A stretch of 64,000 nt of DNA, taken from positions 273,542-337,541 of the forward strand of contig NZ_JAESWA010000022.1 of NCBI RefSeq assembly GCF_016765615.1, given 5' to 3'. This DNA is from Clostridium paridis (lineage in GTDB: Bacteria > Bacillota > Clostridia > Clostridiales > Clostridiaceae). A model generated the notes under the pieces. It was given only the letters and a program-made list of their open reading frames with translations. It had not been told where the DNA came from and searched no databases. Each line of letters starts with the position of its first letter. Position 1 is the stretch's first letter. Below are positions 52,937-62,448 of the stretch, one piece after another. The translations under genes were made by a program, and so were the position numbers.

Positions 52937-54604
52937 TTAAATTTCCATAATTATTGGTAATATCATAGGCTTTCTCTTAGTTCTTTCATAAAGGAAACTT
53001 CTTAATTGATCCTTCATGTTTGACTTTAAGGTTGCCCAATCAGTAATTTTTCTTTCCTCACAATCTTTTAACACGTTTTTAACAATATCTCTTGCTTCAT
53101 CCATCAAGCCTTCAGATTCTCTTACATATACAAATCCTCTAGAGATAATATCTGGACCAGCAATAACTGTACCTGATTCTTTCTCTATTGTTACAACAAC
53201 AGTTAAAATACCATCTTGTGATAAATGCTTTCTATCTCTTAATACTATGTTTCCTACATCACCAACTCCAAGTCCATCAACAAAGACTTGACCTGAAACA
53301 ACAGTACCATTTTTTCTTATTCCATCTCTAGTTACTTCTATTACTTCCCCATTTTCAGGAATATAAGCATTTTTATCCGGTAATCCTAGCTTAACAGCTA
53401 GATCACAATGTTGTTTTAAATGTCTATATTCACCATGAACTGGCATAAAGTATTTTGGTTTAACTAAAGTATGCATTAACTTAAGTTCTTCCTGGAATGC
53501 ATGACCAGATACATGAACATCTGCTAAAGCTTCATATATTACATTTGCACCTTTTTTAAATAATGAGTTTATAACTTTAGACACTAACTTTTCATTTCCT
53601 GGAATAGGTGAGGCTGAAATAATTACAGTATCCCCTTCCAATATATTTATTTTTTTATGGTCAGAACTTGCCATTCTTGCTAAAGCTGACATTGGTTCCC
53701 CTTGGCTACCAGTTGTGATTATTACCATCTTATCTTGAGGATATTTATTAATTGAATCTACTCCTATTAATGTATCCTTACCCACATCTATATAACCTAA
53801 TTCCATGGCAACTTGAAGAACGTTCTCCATACTTCTTCCTGAAACAGCAACTTTTCTTCCATAAATCTGTGCAGCTGTAATTATCTGTTGCATTCTGTGA
53901 ACATTAGATGCAAAGGTAGCAACTATAATTCTTCCTTTTGCTTTACCAAATAGATTAATAAAACTTTCCCCTACAGTTCTCTCTGACATAGAATATCCAG
54001 GTCTTTCAACATTAGTAGATTCTGCTAACATAAGCAGAACACCTTTTCTTCCTAGTTCAGCTAGTCTTGTAAAGTCTGTTTGCTCTCCATCAATTGGAGT
54101 ATAATCAATCTTAAAATCTCCTGTATGAAGTACCGCACCTATAGGCGTATGGATTGCAATTGCTGAAGCATCTGCAATTGAGTGAGTTTGCTTTATAAAT
54201 TCTACTGAAACCGAGTTAAGCTTTATTACATCTCTAGATTTAACTCTTATAAGTTCAGTTGTACTAAGTAACCCATGCTCTTTTAATTTTGTTTCAACCA
54301 ATCCAATTGTTAGCTTTGTGCCATATACAGGCACATTTAATTGCTTTAGGACATATGGTAATGCCCCTATATGGTCCTCATGACCATGTGTTAAAAATAT
54401 ACCTCTAACTTTATCTTTGTTCTTTATAAGATATGACACATCAGGTATAACTATATCAATTCCGAACATATCTTCATCTGGAAATTTCAATCCACAATCT
54501 ATTACAACAATATCATCTTTAAACTCTATTGCAGTAATATTCTTACCGATTTCATTAATTCCTCCCAGAGGAATTACTTTAACTTTTGCTTTTTCTCTTT
54601 TCAT
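52937..54604 (-). CDS. rnjA: Ribonuclease J
   Basis: A 555-residue MBL/beta-CASP ribonuclease. The metal motif is FLTHGHEDHIGALPY. Further ligands and motifs are LHTGDFKIDYTP, the beta-CASP region (IIVATFASNVHRMQQIITAA), VHVSGHA and PVHGEYRHL. A C-terminal domain follows. It degrades and matures RNA by 5'-exonuclease and endonuclease action. It is intact over the usual length. The ATG follows AAAGGAGG. Confidence 0.95.
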   Translation of the reverse strand: MKREKAKVKVIPLGGINEIGKNITAIEFKDDIVVIDCGLKFPDEDMFGIDIVIPDVSYLIKNKDKVRGIFLTHGHEDHIGALPYVLKQLNVPVYGTKLTIGLVETKLKEHGLLSTTELIRVKSRDVIKLNSVSVEFIKQTHSIADASAIAIHTPIGAVLHTGDFKIDYTPIDGEQTDFTRLAELGRKGVLLMLAESTNVERPGYSMSERTVGESFINLFGKAKGRIIVATFASNVHRMQQIITAAQIYGRKVAVSGRSMENVLQVAMELGYIDVGKDTLIGVDSINKYPQDKMVIITTGSQGEPMSALARMASSDHKKINILEGDTVIISASPIPGNEKLVSKVINSLFKKGANVIYEALADVHVSGHAFQEELKLMHTLVKPKYFMPVHGEYRHLKQHCDLAVKLGLPDKNAYIPENGEVIEVTRDGIRKNGTVVSGQVFVDGLGVGDVGNIVLRDRKHLSQDGILTVVVTIEKESGTVIAGPDIISRGFVYVRESEGLMDEARDIVKNVLKDCEERKITDWATLKSNMKDQLRSFLYERTKRKPMILPIIMEI

Positions 54605-54672
54605 ATTTCCCCTCCTTTTATATTTGAAATACTAAAGATGTCTTCTCCTTTGTTAAGAGGATACCTTTACTA

Positions 54673-55122
54673 TTATTTTTTACAATCATTGCAAATTCCA
54701 TAGAATTTTACTGAATGATCTAATATTTTAAAGTTGTATGTTTCTTCAATTTTATTTTCAATGACTTCTAAAAGGTCATCTTCTACTTCTAAGACCTTTC
54801 CACACACGTTACATACTAGATGATGATGTCTATGAGTTTCTCCCTCATGAGCAAGTTCATATCTAGCGCATCCATCATCTAAATCTAGTTTATATATTAT
54901 GCCAAGTTCTTCCAAAAGTAAAATAGTTCTATACACCGTAGCTAAACCAATCTCAGGACATCCTCTTTTTACCTCATCATATATCTCTTCGGTAGTCAGA
55001 TGTTTACCTTCATTTTCAATTATGGTATTTACAATAGCTCTTCTTTGTGGTGTTAGCTTATACCCTTTTTTCTTTAAATCTTCTTTTAACTCATTAATCT
55101 CTTTTTCACTTAAATATGGCAT
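54673..55122 (-). CDS. Fur-family regulator
   Basis: A 149-residue ferric-uptake-type regulator. The winged helix is TTEEIYDEVKRGCPEIGLAT followed by VYRTILLLEELGIIYKL. A metal site is in HRHHHLVCNVCG, and two CxxC pairs (CNVCG and CNDCKK) form the structural zinc site. Fur, PerR and Zur cannot be told apart with certainty; the motif pattern fits Fur or Zur best. It sits in the alaS-rnjA block, which is a common place for this gene in Clostridia. Confidence 0.9.
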   Translation of the reverse strand: MPYLSEKEINELKEDLKKKGYKLTPQRRAIVNTIIENEGKHLTTEEIYDEVKRGCPEIGLATVYRTILLLEELGIIYKLDLDDGCARYELAHEGETHRHHHLVCNVCGKVLEVEDDLLEVIENKIEETYNFKILDHSVKFYGICNDCKK

Positions 55123-55143
55123 AAATTTACCCTCTCTTTATAC

Positions 55144-55401
55144 TTAATCCTGGAATACAGCTTCGTATGCCTCTGCAACCATTTGAAATTCTTCTTCATC
55201 TTCAATAGTTGCTAGAACATCATTTCCTTCTTCATCTTTAATAATTTTTAATGCTATAGCTTCTTCTTCACTATCCGCTGAATCTGAAGGTACAACTATA
55301 ACATACTCATTATCTTCGATATCAAGCTTTGTTAACACATCAAATTCTGTCTCCACTCCCTCTTCGTCTAATAATGTAATTTTGTCAACATTGTTCTCCA
55401 T
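55144..55401 (-). CDS. DUF1292 protein (YrzB type)
   Basis: An 85-residue acidic protein beginning MENNVDKITLLDEEGVETEF. Blocks DEEGVETEFDVLTKLDI and YVIVVPSDSADSEEEAIALK match DUF1292/YrzB. Function is unknown. In Bacillus it is co-transcribed with yrrK (ruvX) and yrzL (ireB), exactly as here. The ATG follows AAGGAG. Confidence 0.9.
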   Translation of the reverse strand: MENNVDKITLLDEEGVETEFDVLTKLDIEDNEYVIVVPSDSADSEEEAIALKIIKDEEGNDVLATIEDEEEFQMVAEAYEAVFQD

Positions 55402-55450
55402 AAATACACTCCTTCTCTTAATTTATTCACATATATAAAATTGGAAGCCA

Positions 55451-55864
55451 CTATTTAGAATTTCTATCTAAATATCCTTGCAAAATTAAGGCTGCCGCTA
55501 TTTTATCCACTATTTCTTTTCTTCTTCCTCTTGACAAATCTGCTTCTAACATAGCTCTATGAGCTGCCATAGTTGTCAGTCTCTCGTCCCAGTATTCAAT
55601 CTTAGGATTAAAAGAGGCTTCAAGCTTCTCACAGAACTTATAAGTTCTTTCAGCTGCTTCTCCAAGCGTACCATTCATATTTTTAGGTAAACCAACTACT
55701 ATAATTTCAGCAGAATACTCATCATATATCTTTTTAATTTCTGCTATATCATAATTATAGTTTTTTCTTTTAATAGTTGTTATACCTTGAGCAGTAAACC
55801 CTAATGGGTCACTTACTGCTACACCTACAGTTTTCGTTCCAACATCTAAACCTAGTATGCGCAT
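55451..55864 (-). CDS. ruvX: Putative Holliday junction resolvase / pre-16S rRNA nuclease RuvX (YqgF)
   Basis: A 137-residue RNase H-fold protein. The first catalytic Asp is in [19 protein letters not shown]. Other blocks are [13 protein letters not shown] and [17 protein letters not shown], with the last acidic residues in [19 protein letters not shown]. coli YqgF processes pre-16S rRNA 5' ends. It belongs to the alaS, ireB, ruvX, DUF1292 cluster. The ATG follows AAGGAG. Confidence 0.92.
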   Translation of the reverse strand: MRILGLDVGTKTVGVAVSDPLGFTAQGITTIKRKNYNYDIAEIKKIYDEYSAEIIVVGLPKNMNGTLGEAAERTYKFCEKLEASFNPKIEYWDERLTTMAAHRAMLEADLSRGRRKEIVDKIAAALILQGYLDRNSK

Positions 55865-55986
55865 TTTTTCTCCTTATAATTAAAGAATAATTACGGTAAT
55901 TTTGTTTTAAATGAATATTAATCTTAAAATTAATATTCATTTAAAATACCCAATATTAAGAATAAAGAGTACCCCACAGGCACTCT

Positions 55987-56244
55987 TTACTCTACTCCTA
56001 AATAGGATTTTATTACTTCCTCTAGAATTTCATCTCTTTCTAGTTTCCTAACAAGAGCTCTAGCTCCGTTGTAGTTAGTAATATATGTTGGATCACCAGA
56101 AATTAAATACCCTACTAATTGATTTACTGGATTATATCCTTTTTCAATAAGTGCATCATAGATTTCTGTTAAAATTGCCTTAGTTAAATCTTTTCTATCT
56201 TTACTTCTATCAAACATCATTGTATTTTGTAAATTGTCCTTCAT
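55987..56244 (-). CDS. ireB: IreB family regulatory protein (DUF965)
   Basis: An 85-residue protein with the IreB/YrzL core [20 protein letters not shown] followed by [20 protein letters not shown] and [20 protein letters not shown]. In Enterococcus IreB is phosphorylated by the PASTA kinase IreK and affects cephalosporin resistance; the role here is inferred. The ribosome binding site is weak. A stem (AAAGAGTGCC / GGGGTACTCTTT) overlaps its stop region. Confidence 0.92.
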   Translation of the reverse strand: MKDNLQNTMMFDRSKDRKDLTKAILTEIYDALIEKGYNPVNQLVGYLISGDPTYITNYNGARALVRKLERDEILEEVIKSYLGVE

Positions 56245-56358
56245 ATTTCGCTGCTACTTAAGCAACTTCACCATCCCTTCGCACAATATTACACTAACAC
56301 ATATATAAATATTCCCATCATTTAATTAAATTATAACTGAATTAATGATAAATGTATA

Positions 56359-59001
56359 CTATTTTACTAAATTTTCAACTACTTGGTATACTTTATCAAT
56401 TGCTTCTGTTAATTTAGCTGGGTCTTTTCCACCTGCTTGAGCCATGTCTGGTCTTCCACCACCACCGCCTCCAGCAACGGTTGCAACTTCCTTAATTATC
56501 TTTCCACAGTGAATTCCTTTTTCTATAGAATTCTTTGTAGCCATTGCTACAAAATTAACCTTATCACCATGAGTACTTCCTAATACAACTACTCCTAAGG
56601 AAATCTTATTTCTTATTTTATCAGCTAAATCTCTTAAAGCATTGCCATCTACTTCGGATAAACCATAAGCTATTACACTTACTCCATTTATATCTTTAAC
56701 TGCCTTTAATATATCTTCTTCTGCTCCTGATGCTAACTTAGCTTTAAGTTCTTGAACTTCTTTTTCTTTTTCTTTAAGTTCGTGGGATAATGTGCTTATC
56801 TTAGCTGTAATATCTTTTTCATTACACTTTAATATACTTGCTGTTTCTCTTAACAAATTATTTTTATCTTCAACAAATTTTAATGCATTAAAACCAGTTA
56901 AAGCTTCTATTCTTCTAACACCTGCAGCAACTCCTGCTTCTGATAAAATCTTAAATAGACCTATCTCTCCAGAATTTCTAACGTGAGTTCCACCACATAA
57001 TTCTTTTGAGAATTGACCTATTGATACAACTCTAACCTCATTCCCATATTTATCATCGAATAGAGCCATTGCTCCAGATTCTTTAGCTTCTTCTATAGTC
57101 ATTAGATTTGTATTAACTTCAAATACTTCCATTATCTTTTCGTTTACTATAGCTTCAACTTTTTCAATTTCTTCTTTAGTTAATCCTTGGAAGTGTGTAA
57201 AGTCAAATCTTAATCTTTCACTATCAACATAAGATCCTGATTGAGAAACATGTTCTCCTAAAGTTTCTCTTAGAGCTTCGTGAAGCATATGAGTAGCTGT
57301 ATGGTTCTTACAAATATCATTTCTTCTTCTAGCATCTACTTTAAGAGTTAGCTTATCATTTAATGATAATTCTCCTTCATTTACTTTAATATAATGAATA
57401 GTTTTTCCACCAACATTCTTTTTAGTGTCATATACTATCCCAGTAAATTTATCATTAAAGATTGATCCTTTATCGCCTACTTGCCCACCCATTTCTGCAT
57501 AGAATGGAGTAAGTTCAGTTACTAAATATCCTTTTTCTCCTGCTAATATTGAATTTCTAAATTCACTATCATCTGCTAAAACAACTGCCTTAGCTTCTAA
57601 CTCAAGTGTTTTATATCCATTAAATTCAGTTTCTATTGAAGCATCTATCTTGTTTATAGGCTTTTCGTCTGATCCCATGTAAGTACTTTCGCCTCTTGCT
57701 TCTCTAGCAGAAACTCTTTGATGTTCCATGGCTTTATTAAAGCCTTCTAAATCAACTAATAGATTTTTTTCTTCTAATATTTCTAAAGTTAACTCCAGTG
57801 GGAATCCAAAAGTATCATATAACTTGAAAGCTTTTTCTCCTAATAAAGTCTTTTCATTCTTTGCTTCCATCTCATCTATATATGACTTTAAAATTTCCAT
57901 TCCTGAATCAATAGTTTCATTAAATCTTTGTTCTTCTAATAAAATTATTTTCTTAATATAATCTTTTTTCTCAACTAATTGAGGATATGCTGGACCGTAA
58001 TTTTCAATTACAGTATCAACTATATCAATTAAGAATATGTCTTTAGCACCTAGAAGTCTTCCATGTCTAGCAGCTCTTCTAAGAAGTCTTCTAAGGACAT
58101 ATCCTCTTCCTTCATTAGAAGGTAAAACACCATCTGAAATAAGCATGGTAACGCTCTTAACGTGATCTGTGATTATTCTTATTGAAGTATCTTTATTTTT
58201 ATCTTCATCATACTTTGAATTAGTTACTTCACATACCTTGTTTAAAATGCTTCTTACAGTATCTATCTCAAATATATTATTTACACCTTGCATAATTGTT
58301 GCGATTCTTTCTAGACCCATTCCTGTGTCTATATTAGGATTAGCAAGTTTATTATAGTTTCCTTCTTCGTCTTTATCGAATTGGGTAAATACTAAATTCC
58401 AGAACTCAACTATTCTATCATCATCAGCTGCAGCTAGGAATTCTTCAACTGTGTTTACCTTTTCTCCGTTTCCTCTATCGAAATGAATTTCAGTACAAGG
58501 ACCACATGGACCTACCCCTATTTCCCAAAAGTTATCATCTTTACCTAATCTGAAGATTCTTGATGGATCTACATCTGTTTTTGATGTCCAAATATCAAAA
58601 GCTTCATCATCTTCTAAATATATAGTAACGTATAATTTATCCTTAGGGATATCTAATGTTTGAGTAATAAATTCCCATGCCCAAGGAATTATCTCTTCTT
58701 TAAAATAATCTCCAAAAGAGAAGTTTCCAAGCATCTCAAAGAAAGTACCATGTCTTGATGTTTTTCCTACGTTCTCTATATCACCAGTTCTTATACATTT
58801 CTGACAAGTTGTTATTCTTTTTCTTGGTGGCTCTTGAAGTCCTGTAAAATATGGCTTTAATGGTGCCATACCAGCATTTATTAATAATAAACTTTTATCA
58901 TTCTTAGGAACTAGTGGAAAACTTTCTAATCTTAAATGATCTTTACTTTCAAAAAAACTTAAATATGCTTCTCTTAACTCATTTGCACCCATTTTCTTCA
59001 T
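56359..59001 (-). CDS. alaS: Alanyl-tRNA synthetase
   Basis: An 880-residue class II synthetase of full length. The N-terminal catalytic core has [37 protein letters not shown] (motif 2) and [13 protein letters not shown] (motif 3). The editing domain carries [12 protein letters not shown] and [14 protein letters not shown] with zinc/editing ligands. The glycine-rich C-terminal DHHA1 region is [15 protein letters not shown]. It charges tRNA-Ala and clears mischarged Ser or Gly. Its expression is controlled by the T-box leader upstream. The ATG follows GGAGG. Confidence 0.97.
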   Translation of the reverse strand: MKKMGANELREAYLSFFESKDHLRLESFPLVPKNDKSLLLINAGMAPLKPYFTGLQEPPRKRITTCQKCIRTGDIENVGKTSRHGTFFEMLGNFSFGDYFKEEIIPWAWEFITQTLDIPKDKLYVTIYLEDDEAFDIWTSKTDVDPSRIFRLGKDDNFWEIGVGPCGPCTEIHFDRGNGEKVNTVEEFLAAADDDRIVEFWNLVFTQFDKDEEGNYNKLANPNIDTGMGLERIATIMQGVNNIFEIDTVRSILNKVCEVTNSKYDEDKNKDTSIRIITDHVKSVTMLISDGVLPSNEGRGYVLRRLLRRAARHGRLLGAKDIFLIDIVDTVIENYGPAYPQLVEKKDYIKKIILLEEQRFNETIDSGMEILKSYIDEMEAKNEKTLLGEKAFKLYDTFGFPLELTLEILEEKNLLVDLEGFNKAMEHQRVSAREARGESTYMGSDEKPINKIDASIETEFNGYKTLELEAKAVVLADDSEFRNSILAGEKGYLVTELTPFYAEMGGQVGDKGSIFNDKFTGIVYDTKKNVGGKTIHYIKVNEGELSLNDKLTLKVDARRRNDICKNHTATHMLHEALRETLGEHVSQSGSYVDSERLRFDFTHFQGLTKEEIEKVEAIVNEKIMEVFEVNTNLMTIEEAKESGAMALFDDKYGNEVRVVSIGQFSKELCGGTHVRNSGEIGLFKILSEAGVAAGVRRIEALTGFNALKFVEDKNNLLRETASILKCNEKDITAKISTLSHELKEKEKEVQELKAKLASGAEEDILKAVKDINGVSVIAYGLSEVDGNALRDLADKIRNKISLGVVVLGSTHGDKVNFVAMATKNSIEKGIHCGKIIKEVATVAGGGGGGRPDMAQAGGKDPAKLTEAIDKVYQVVENLVK

Positions 59002-59040
59002 ATCTCTTACCTCCGTTAATACATTGTTTAGCTTAAAAAA

Positions 59041-59245
59041 TAAAAAAAAGGCTTCATCCCTAAAGAAAGGGACGAAAGCCTATACTTCCGCGGTACCACC
59101 CTAATTATGCTATTAATAAGCATCACTTAACAAGATAAGCTCCAAGACAGCTTCAAATTGATTTGTAAGAAGTTCACACCTACTCCACTTCCTCTCTGAA
59201 TACAAGCTTCAACTTTACTAATTCTCTTCATCACTTAATATAAAT
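59041..59245 (-). ncRNA. T-box leader of alaS (alanine specifier GCU)
   Basis: Minus-strand order: the stem I region (AAGTGATGAAGAGAATTAG, then CAGAGAGGAAG and GTAGGTGTGAACTTC), the specifier segment GAAGCTGTCTTGGAG, then the T-box core AGGGTGGTACCGCGG (59103-59089). The codon GCU (59151-59149) lies where other T-boxes carry the specifier, and matches alanine. The terminator (GGCTTTCGTCCCT / AGGGATGAAGCC, followed by eight T, 59042-59079) lies between T-box and alaS. Uncharged tRNA-Ala should stabilise the antiterminator and switch alaS on. Confidence 0.92.
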
Positions 59246-59296
59246 TTCTATTTTGAATTATATGTGAAGAAGAATATTTTGTCAATATATAAGTAA

Positions 59297-60325
59297 TTAA
59301 AATATATAATAGTTAATGTCCTCATATATTACCTTAATAATTACACCAATAGGTATCGCTAATACCATTCCAACTATTCCACCAATTTTTTCCCCGATTA
59401 GTAGTAATATTATTATCCCTAAAGGATGCATATTAACTGAATCCCCAGTAATCTTCGGTGAAATAATATCCCCTTCAATTTGTTGTATAAACATGTATAA
59501 AAAAGCAGTCTCTATGGCCTTTGTAGGAGACGAAATTAACGCTATAAATAAAGCCGGTATCCATCCAAGTAAAGGTCCAAAGTATGGAATTATATTAGCT
59601 ATTCCATTTATAAGCGAAAGCCATAGTGGGAATTTAACTTTTAAAACAATTAAGCCAATAAAGGTAAATATAATTACAATCAATGATAATATTATCTGAG
59701 AAAAAATATATCTACCTAAAACATTATCTATATCTTTACTTATTATTTTTATAACAGTTCTTTTTTCGGTTGGCAATACAAGCAATGATTTATTAAGTAA
59801 CTTTTCTCCATCAGCTAAAAAATAATAGCTTACAACAGGTATTACTGCCATGGAAATTGCATTTTCCCATAACTTTACTATCATGTCAAAAAAACTTGAT
59901 GAAAGATTAATTAACCAAATATTTATTTTTTCTTGCATATGTATAATGATTATATCAAGGGTTTCATTGTTGATACTTTTTATTTTTTTCATTATCGACA
60001 GAATAAAGCCTGATATACTACTAATGATACCTTCTACATCTATACTTTCCTTCATTAAGGATGGAATAAGGAGCGCAAAACTTCCTACTATTAGACCTAT
60101 TGTAAATAGAATTAATAGTGCTGATAAAAATCTTGGATTTATACTTACTCTTTCAAGGATTTTATTTTTTAATGGTTTTAATGAATATGCTATTATAAAT
60201 GATATTAAAATTACGCTTAAAGTCTCTCGTATAATCTCAACCTTTCTATAAATAACTACAAATAAAGCTATTGCTATAAAGGTTATAAGCCATTTGAACC
60301 ACTTACTTTTGATTAATTTATTCAT
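59297..60325 (-). CDS. AI-2E family (PerM/YdiK-type) membrane transporter
   Basis: A 342-residue membrane protein with about seven helices. Conserved blocks are FIIAYSLKPLKNKILE, PVVSYYFLADGEKL and the GIANIIPYFGPLLGWIPALF region, typical of AI-2E/PerM. A later run IGEKIGGIVGMVLAIP ends the family domain. The substrate is not known in most members. It overlaps the PRC-barrel gene by 8 bases and lies just upstream of the alaS leader. Confidence 0.88.
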   Translation of the reverse strand: MNKLIKSKWFKWLITFIAIALFVVIYRKVEIIRETLSVILISFIIAYSLKPLKNKILERVSINPRFLSALLILFTIGLIVGSFALLIPSLMKESIDVEGIISSISGFILSIMKKIKSINNETLDIIIIHMQEKINIWLINLSSSFFDMIVKLWENAISMAVIPVVSYYFLADGEKLLNKSLLVLPTEKRTVIKIISKDIDNVLGRYIFSQIILSLIVIIFTFIGLIVLKVKFPLWLSLINGIANIIPYFGPLLGWIPALFIALISSPTKAIETAFLYMFIQQIEGDIISPKITGDSVNMHPLGIIILLLIGEKIGGIVGMVLAIPIGVIIKVIYEDINYYIF

Positions 60326-60809
60326 GGCTATCTACCATCTTATGTGGTAATGATTTAAAATATATATTTTCTTTTTCTAGAGAAAGCACCTGTTTATCTC
60401 CTAATATTGCTCTATCCATTAACAGCACTCTCTTTCCTCTTAAGATTTTATCAAATAATCCTGAACTTATAATAACCCCTTTAATTGCAAAATCAAGTTC
60501 ATCAACAACAATATCCTCAACAACCCCAATCATTAATCCTTCTTTATCTATTACATCCATATCCTTAAGTTCAGAAAATGGAATTCCTTTTTCTTCAGAG
60601 ATTTTTGAGATTATTACTTTGTCTTTGACTGTTATAATATCTTTTATATCTACAAATGTCTTTTTTGAGAAAAAATTAGTTGAGTTCATTCTAAAGCCCG
60701 TAATTTTACTATTATAAAAATCGATTAATATATCAACAACTATTCCTATCTTTTTGCTATTTGCTTGAAAAACACTAAGTCCAATAAAATCTTTATTTCT
60801 TTTCAACAA
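60318..60809 (-). CDS. PRC-barrel domain protein
   Basis: A 163-residue protein with two PRC-barrel repeats. The first is at about 1-75 (FIGLSVFQANSKKIGIVVDI, then LIDFYNSKITGFRM). The second is at 85-145 (IDKEGLMIGVVEDIVVDELD, then IISSGLFDKILRGKRVLL). It starts with TTG after AGGAGG. PRC-barrel proteins act in RNA processing, photosynthetic and sporulation contexts; the function here is unknown. It overlaps the AI-2E family gene, so they are co-translated. Confidence 0.85.
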   Translation of the reverse strand: MLKRNKDFIGLSVFQANSKKIGIVVDILIDFYNSKITGFRMNSTNFFSKKTFVDIKDIITVKDKVIISKISEEKGIPFSELKDMDVIDKEGLMIGVVEDIVVDELDFAIKGVIISSGLFDKILRGKRVLLMDRAILGDKQVLSLEKENIYFKSLPHKMVDSHE

Positions 60810-60874
60810 ATAATCCTCCTGTATTTTTTTATAGTGTTTCCTAATTTCTAATTAATATTAATTCTTAATATAGC

Positions 60875-60902
60875 AAAAAGAGATGGTTAAATAACCATCT
60901 CT
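60875..60902 (-). terminator. Terminator after mnmA
   Basis: AGAGATGGTTA and TAACCATCTCT form a perfect stem followed on the minus strand by TTTTT. Confidence 0.8.
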
Positions 60903-60921
60903 AAATAAATCTATCTTTATA

Positions 60922-61998
60922 TTATACTAACCCTTCTATTACCCCGCCACCTACTACAATGTCTCCACTATAGAATACTACAGACTGACCTTTAGTAATC
61001 GCTCTTTGCTTTTCCTCAAAGCTTACCTTAACTTTATCTTCTCCATATGGAGAAATGATAGCTTTAGCAGGTTTACCTGAGTATCTTACCTTTGCTTCTA
61101 CTTCTAAAGGTCCATTTAGCTTATCAATAGATATAAAATTAACTTCTTTTGCAATTAAATCAGTCTTAAATATATCTTCTTCTGGTCCTAAAACTACTTC
61201 ATTCGTCATTGGATTTATATCAGTAACAAATACAGGTCTTCCTAATGCTATCCCTAAGCCCTTCCTTTGACCTATTGTATAGTATACAATCCCCTTATGT
61301 CTTCCTAGTATATTTCCTTCCTTATCAATGAAGTTTCCTTCTTTAACTTGCCCTGGCTTTGCAATTGTTATATATCTTCCATGATTATTATCTGGAATAA
61401 AGCAAATTTCTTCACTATCCTTTTTATTATGAACTGCAAGCCCAATTTCTTTAGCAATTTCTCTTATTCTATCTTTTGTATATTCACCACATGGCATAAG
61501 CGTATGTGAAAGTTGTTCTTGAGTCAAGTTATATAAAGCATAGGTTTGATCTTTTCTACTATCATCACTTCTTATAAGCTGGAATCTTCCATCTCTTTCT
61601 TCGATTTTAGCATAATGACCAGTTGCAACATAATCAGCTCCAATACCTTGAGCTTTTCTTAATAACTCATCAAACTTTAAATGCTTATTGCATGCTATAC
61701 AAGGATTAGGAGTTTTTCCTTCAAGATACTCATCTACAAAGTAGTCTATAACTTTCTCTTTAAAAGAATCTCTAAAATTAAGCACATAAAAAGGTATTCC
61801 TATTTTATCAGCTACTCTTCTAGCATCATCAACTGCAGAAAGGGAACAGCATCCCCCTTCTCTTTCTTCATATTCCTTATCTTCTTGCCATATTTGCATA
61901 GTTACTCCTATAACGTCGTAACCAGCCTCTTTTAAAAGATATGCAGCGACAGAAGAATCTACTCCGCCGCTCATACCTATAACAACTTTTTTATTCAT
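60922..61998 (-). CDS. mnmA: tRNA 2-thiouridylase MnmA
   Basis: A 358-residue enzyme. The PP-loop is [15 protein letters not shown]. The nucleophilic Cys is in [14 protein letters not shown] and the catalytic partner in [10 protein letters not shown]. Further blocks are [11 protein letters not shown] and [16 protein letters not shown]. It adds the sulfur of s2U at the wobble position of Lys, Glu and Gln tRNAs. It sits downstream of nifU and nifS, which mobilise the sulfur, so the three genes form one working unit. The ATG is preceded by GGGTGAAATT. Confidence 0.96.
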   Translation of the reverse strand: MNKKVVIGMSGGVDSSVAAYLLKEAGYDVIGVTMQIWQEDKEYEEREGGCCSLSAVDDARRVADKIGIPFYVLNFRDSFKEKVIDYFVDEYLEGKTPNPCIACNKHLKFDELLRKAQGIGADYVATGHYAKIEERDGRFQLIRSDDSRKDQTYALYNLTQEQLSHTLMPCGEYTKDRIREIAKEIGLAVHNKKDSEEICFIPDNNHGRYITIAKPGQVKEGNFIDKEGNILGRHKGIVYYTIGQRKGLGIALGRPVFVTDINPMTNEVVLGPEEDIFKTDLIAKEVNFISIDKLNGPLEVEAKVRYSGKPAKAIISPYGEDKVKVSFEEKQRAITKGQSVVFYSGDIVVGGGVIEGLV

Positions 61999-62018
61999 TA
62001 AATTTCACCCGTTATAAA

Positions 62019-62447
62019 TTATTCGCCGTGAACTTGATCATGAATATCATCATGTTCTTCATAATCCCAAGCTTCTAAACCTGCATTTATTCTGTAGTCA
62101 TTTATAGCCTTATGTATAGCTTCTTCAGCTAATACAGAACAGTGCATTTTTACTGGAGGAAGTCCATCTAAAGCTTCAGCAACTGCTTTATTTGTAAGCT
62201 CCCATGCTTCTTCTAAGCTTTTACCAACTATTAATTCAGTTGCCATAGAAGAAGATGCAATTGCAGAACCGCAACCAAAAGTCTTAAACTTAGCATCCTT
62301 TATAACATTATCTTCTATCTTAAGATATATTTTCATTATATCTCCACATTTTGCATTTCCAACTTCTCCAACACCATTGGCGTCTTCAATTTCACCTACA
62401 TTTCTTGGGTTTCTAAAATGGTCCATAACTTTATCACTGTATATCAT
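62019..62447 (-). CDS. nifU: NifU/IscU-type Fe-S scaffold protein
   Basis: A 142-residue IscU-like scaffold. The three Fe-S cysteines lie in AKCGDIMKIYL, FKTFGCGSAIASSSMA and PVKMHCSVLAEEAI. It begins MIYSDKVMDHFRNPRNVGEI, the standard NifU N-terminus. It receives sulfur from NifS and builds [2Fe-2S]/[4Fe-4S] clusters. It starts one base after the nifS stop. Confidence 0.95.
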   Translation of the reverse strand: MIYSDKVMDHFRNPRNVGEIEDANGVGEVGNAKCGDIMKIYLKIEDNVIKDAKFKTFGCGSAIASSSMATELIVGKSLEEAWELTNKAVAEALDGLPPVKMHCSVLAEEAIHKAINDYRINAGLEAWDYEEHDDIHDQVHGE

Positions 62448-62448
62448 A

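Noticed and set aside
53016-53291. Plus-strand open frame within the RNase J gene
   Set aside because: It is a shadow of the RNase J codon pattern, without ribosome binding site.
61681-61935. Plus-strand open frame inside mnmA
   Set aside because: It is antisense to a strongly conserved enzyme, has no ribosome binding site and has a low-complexity Phe/Ser-rich product.
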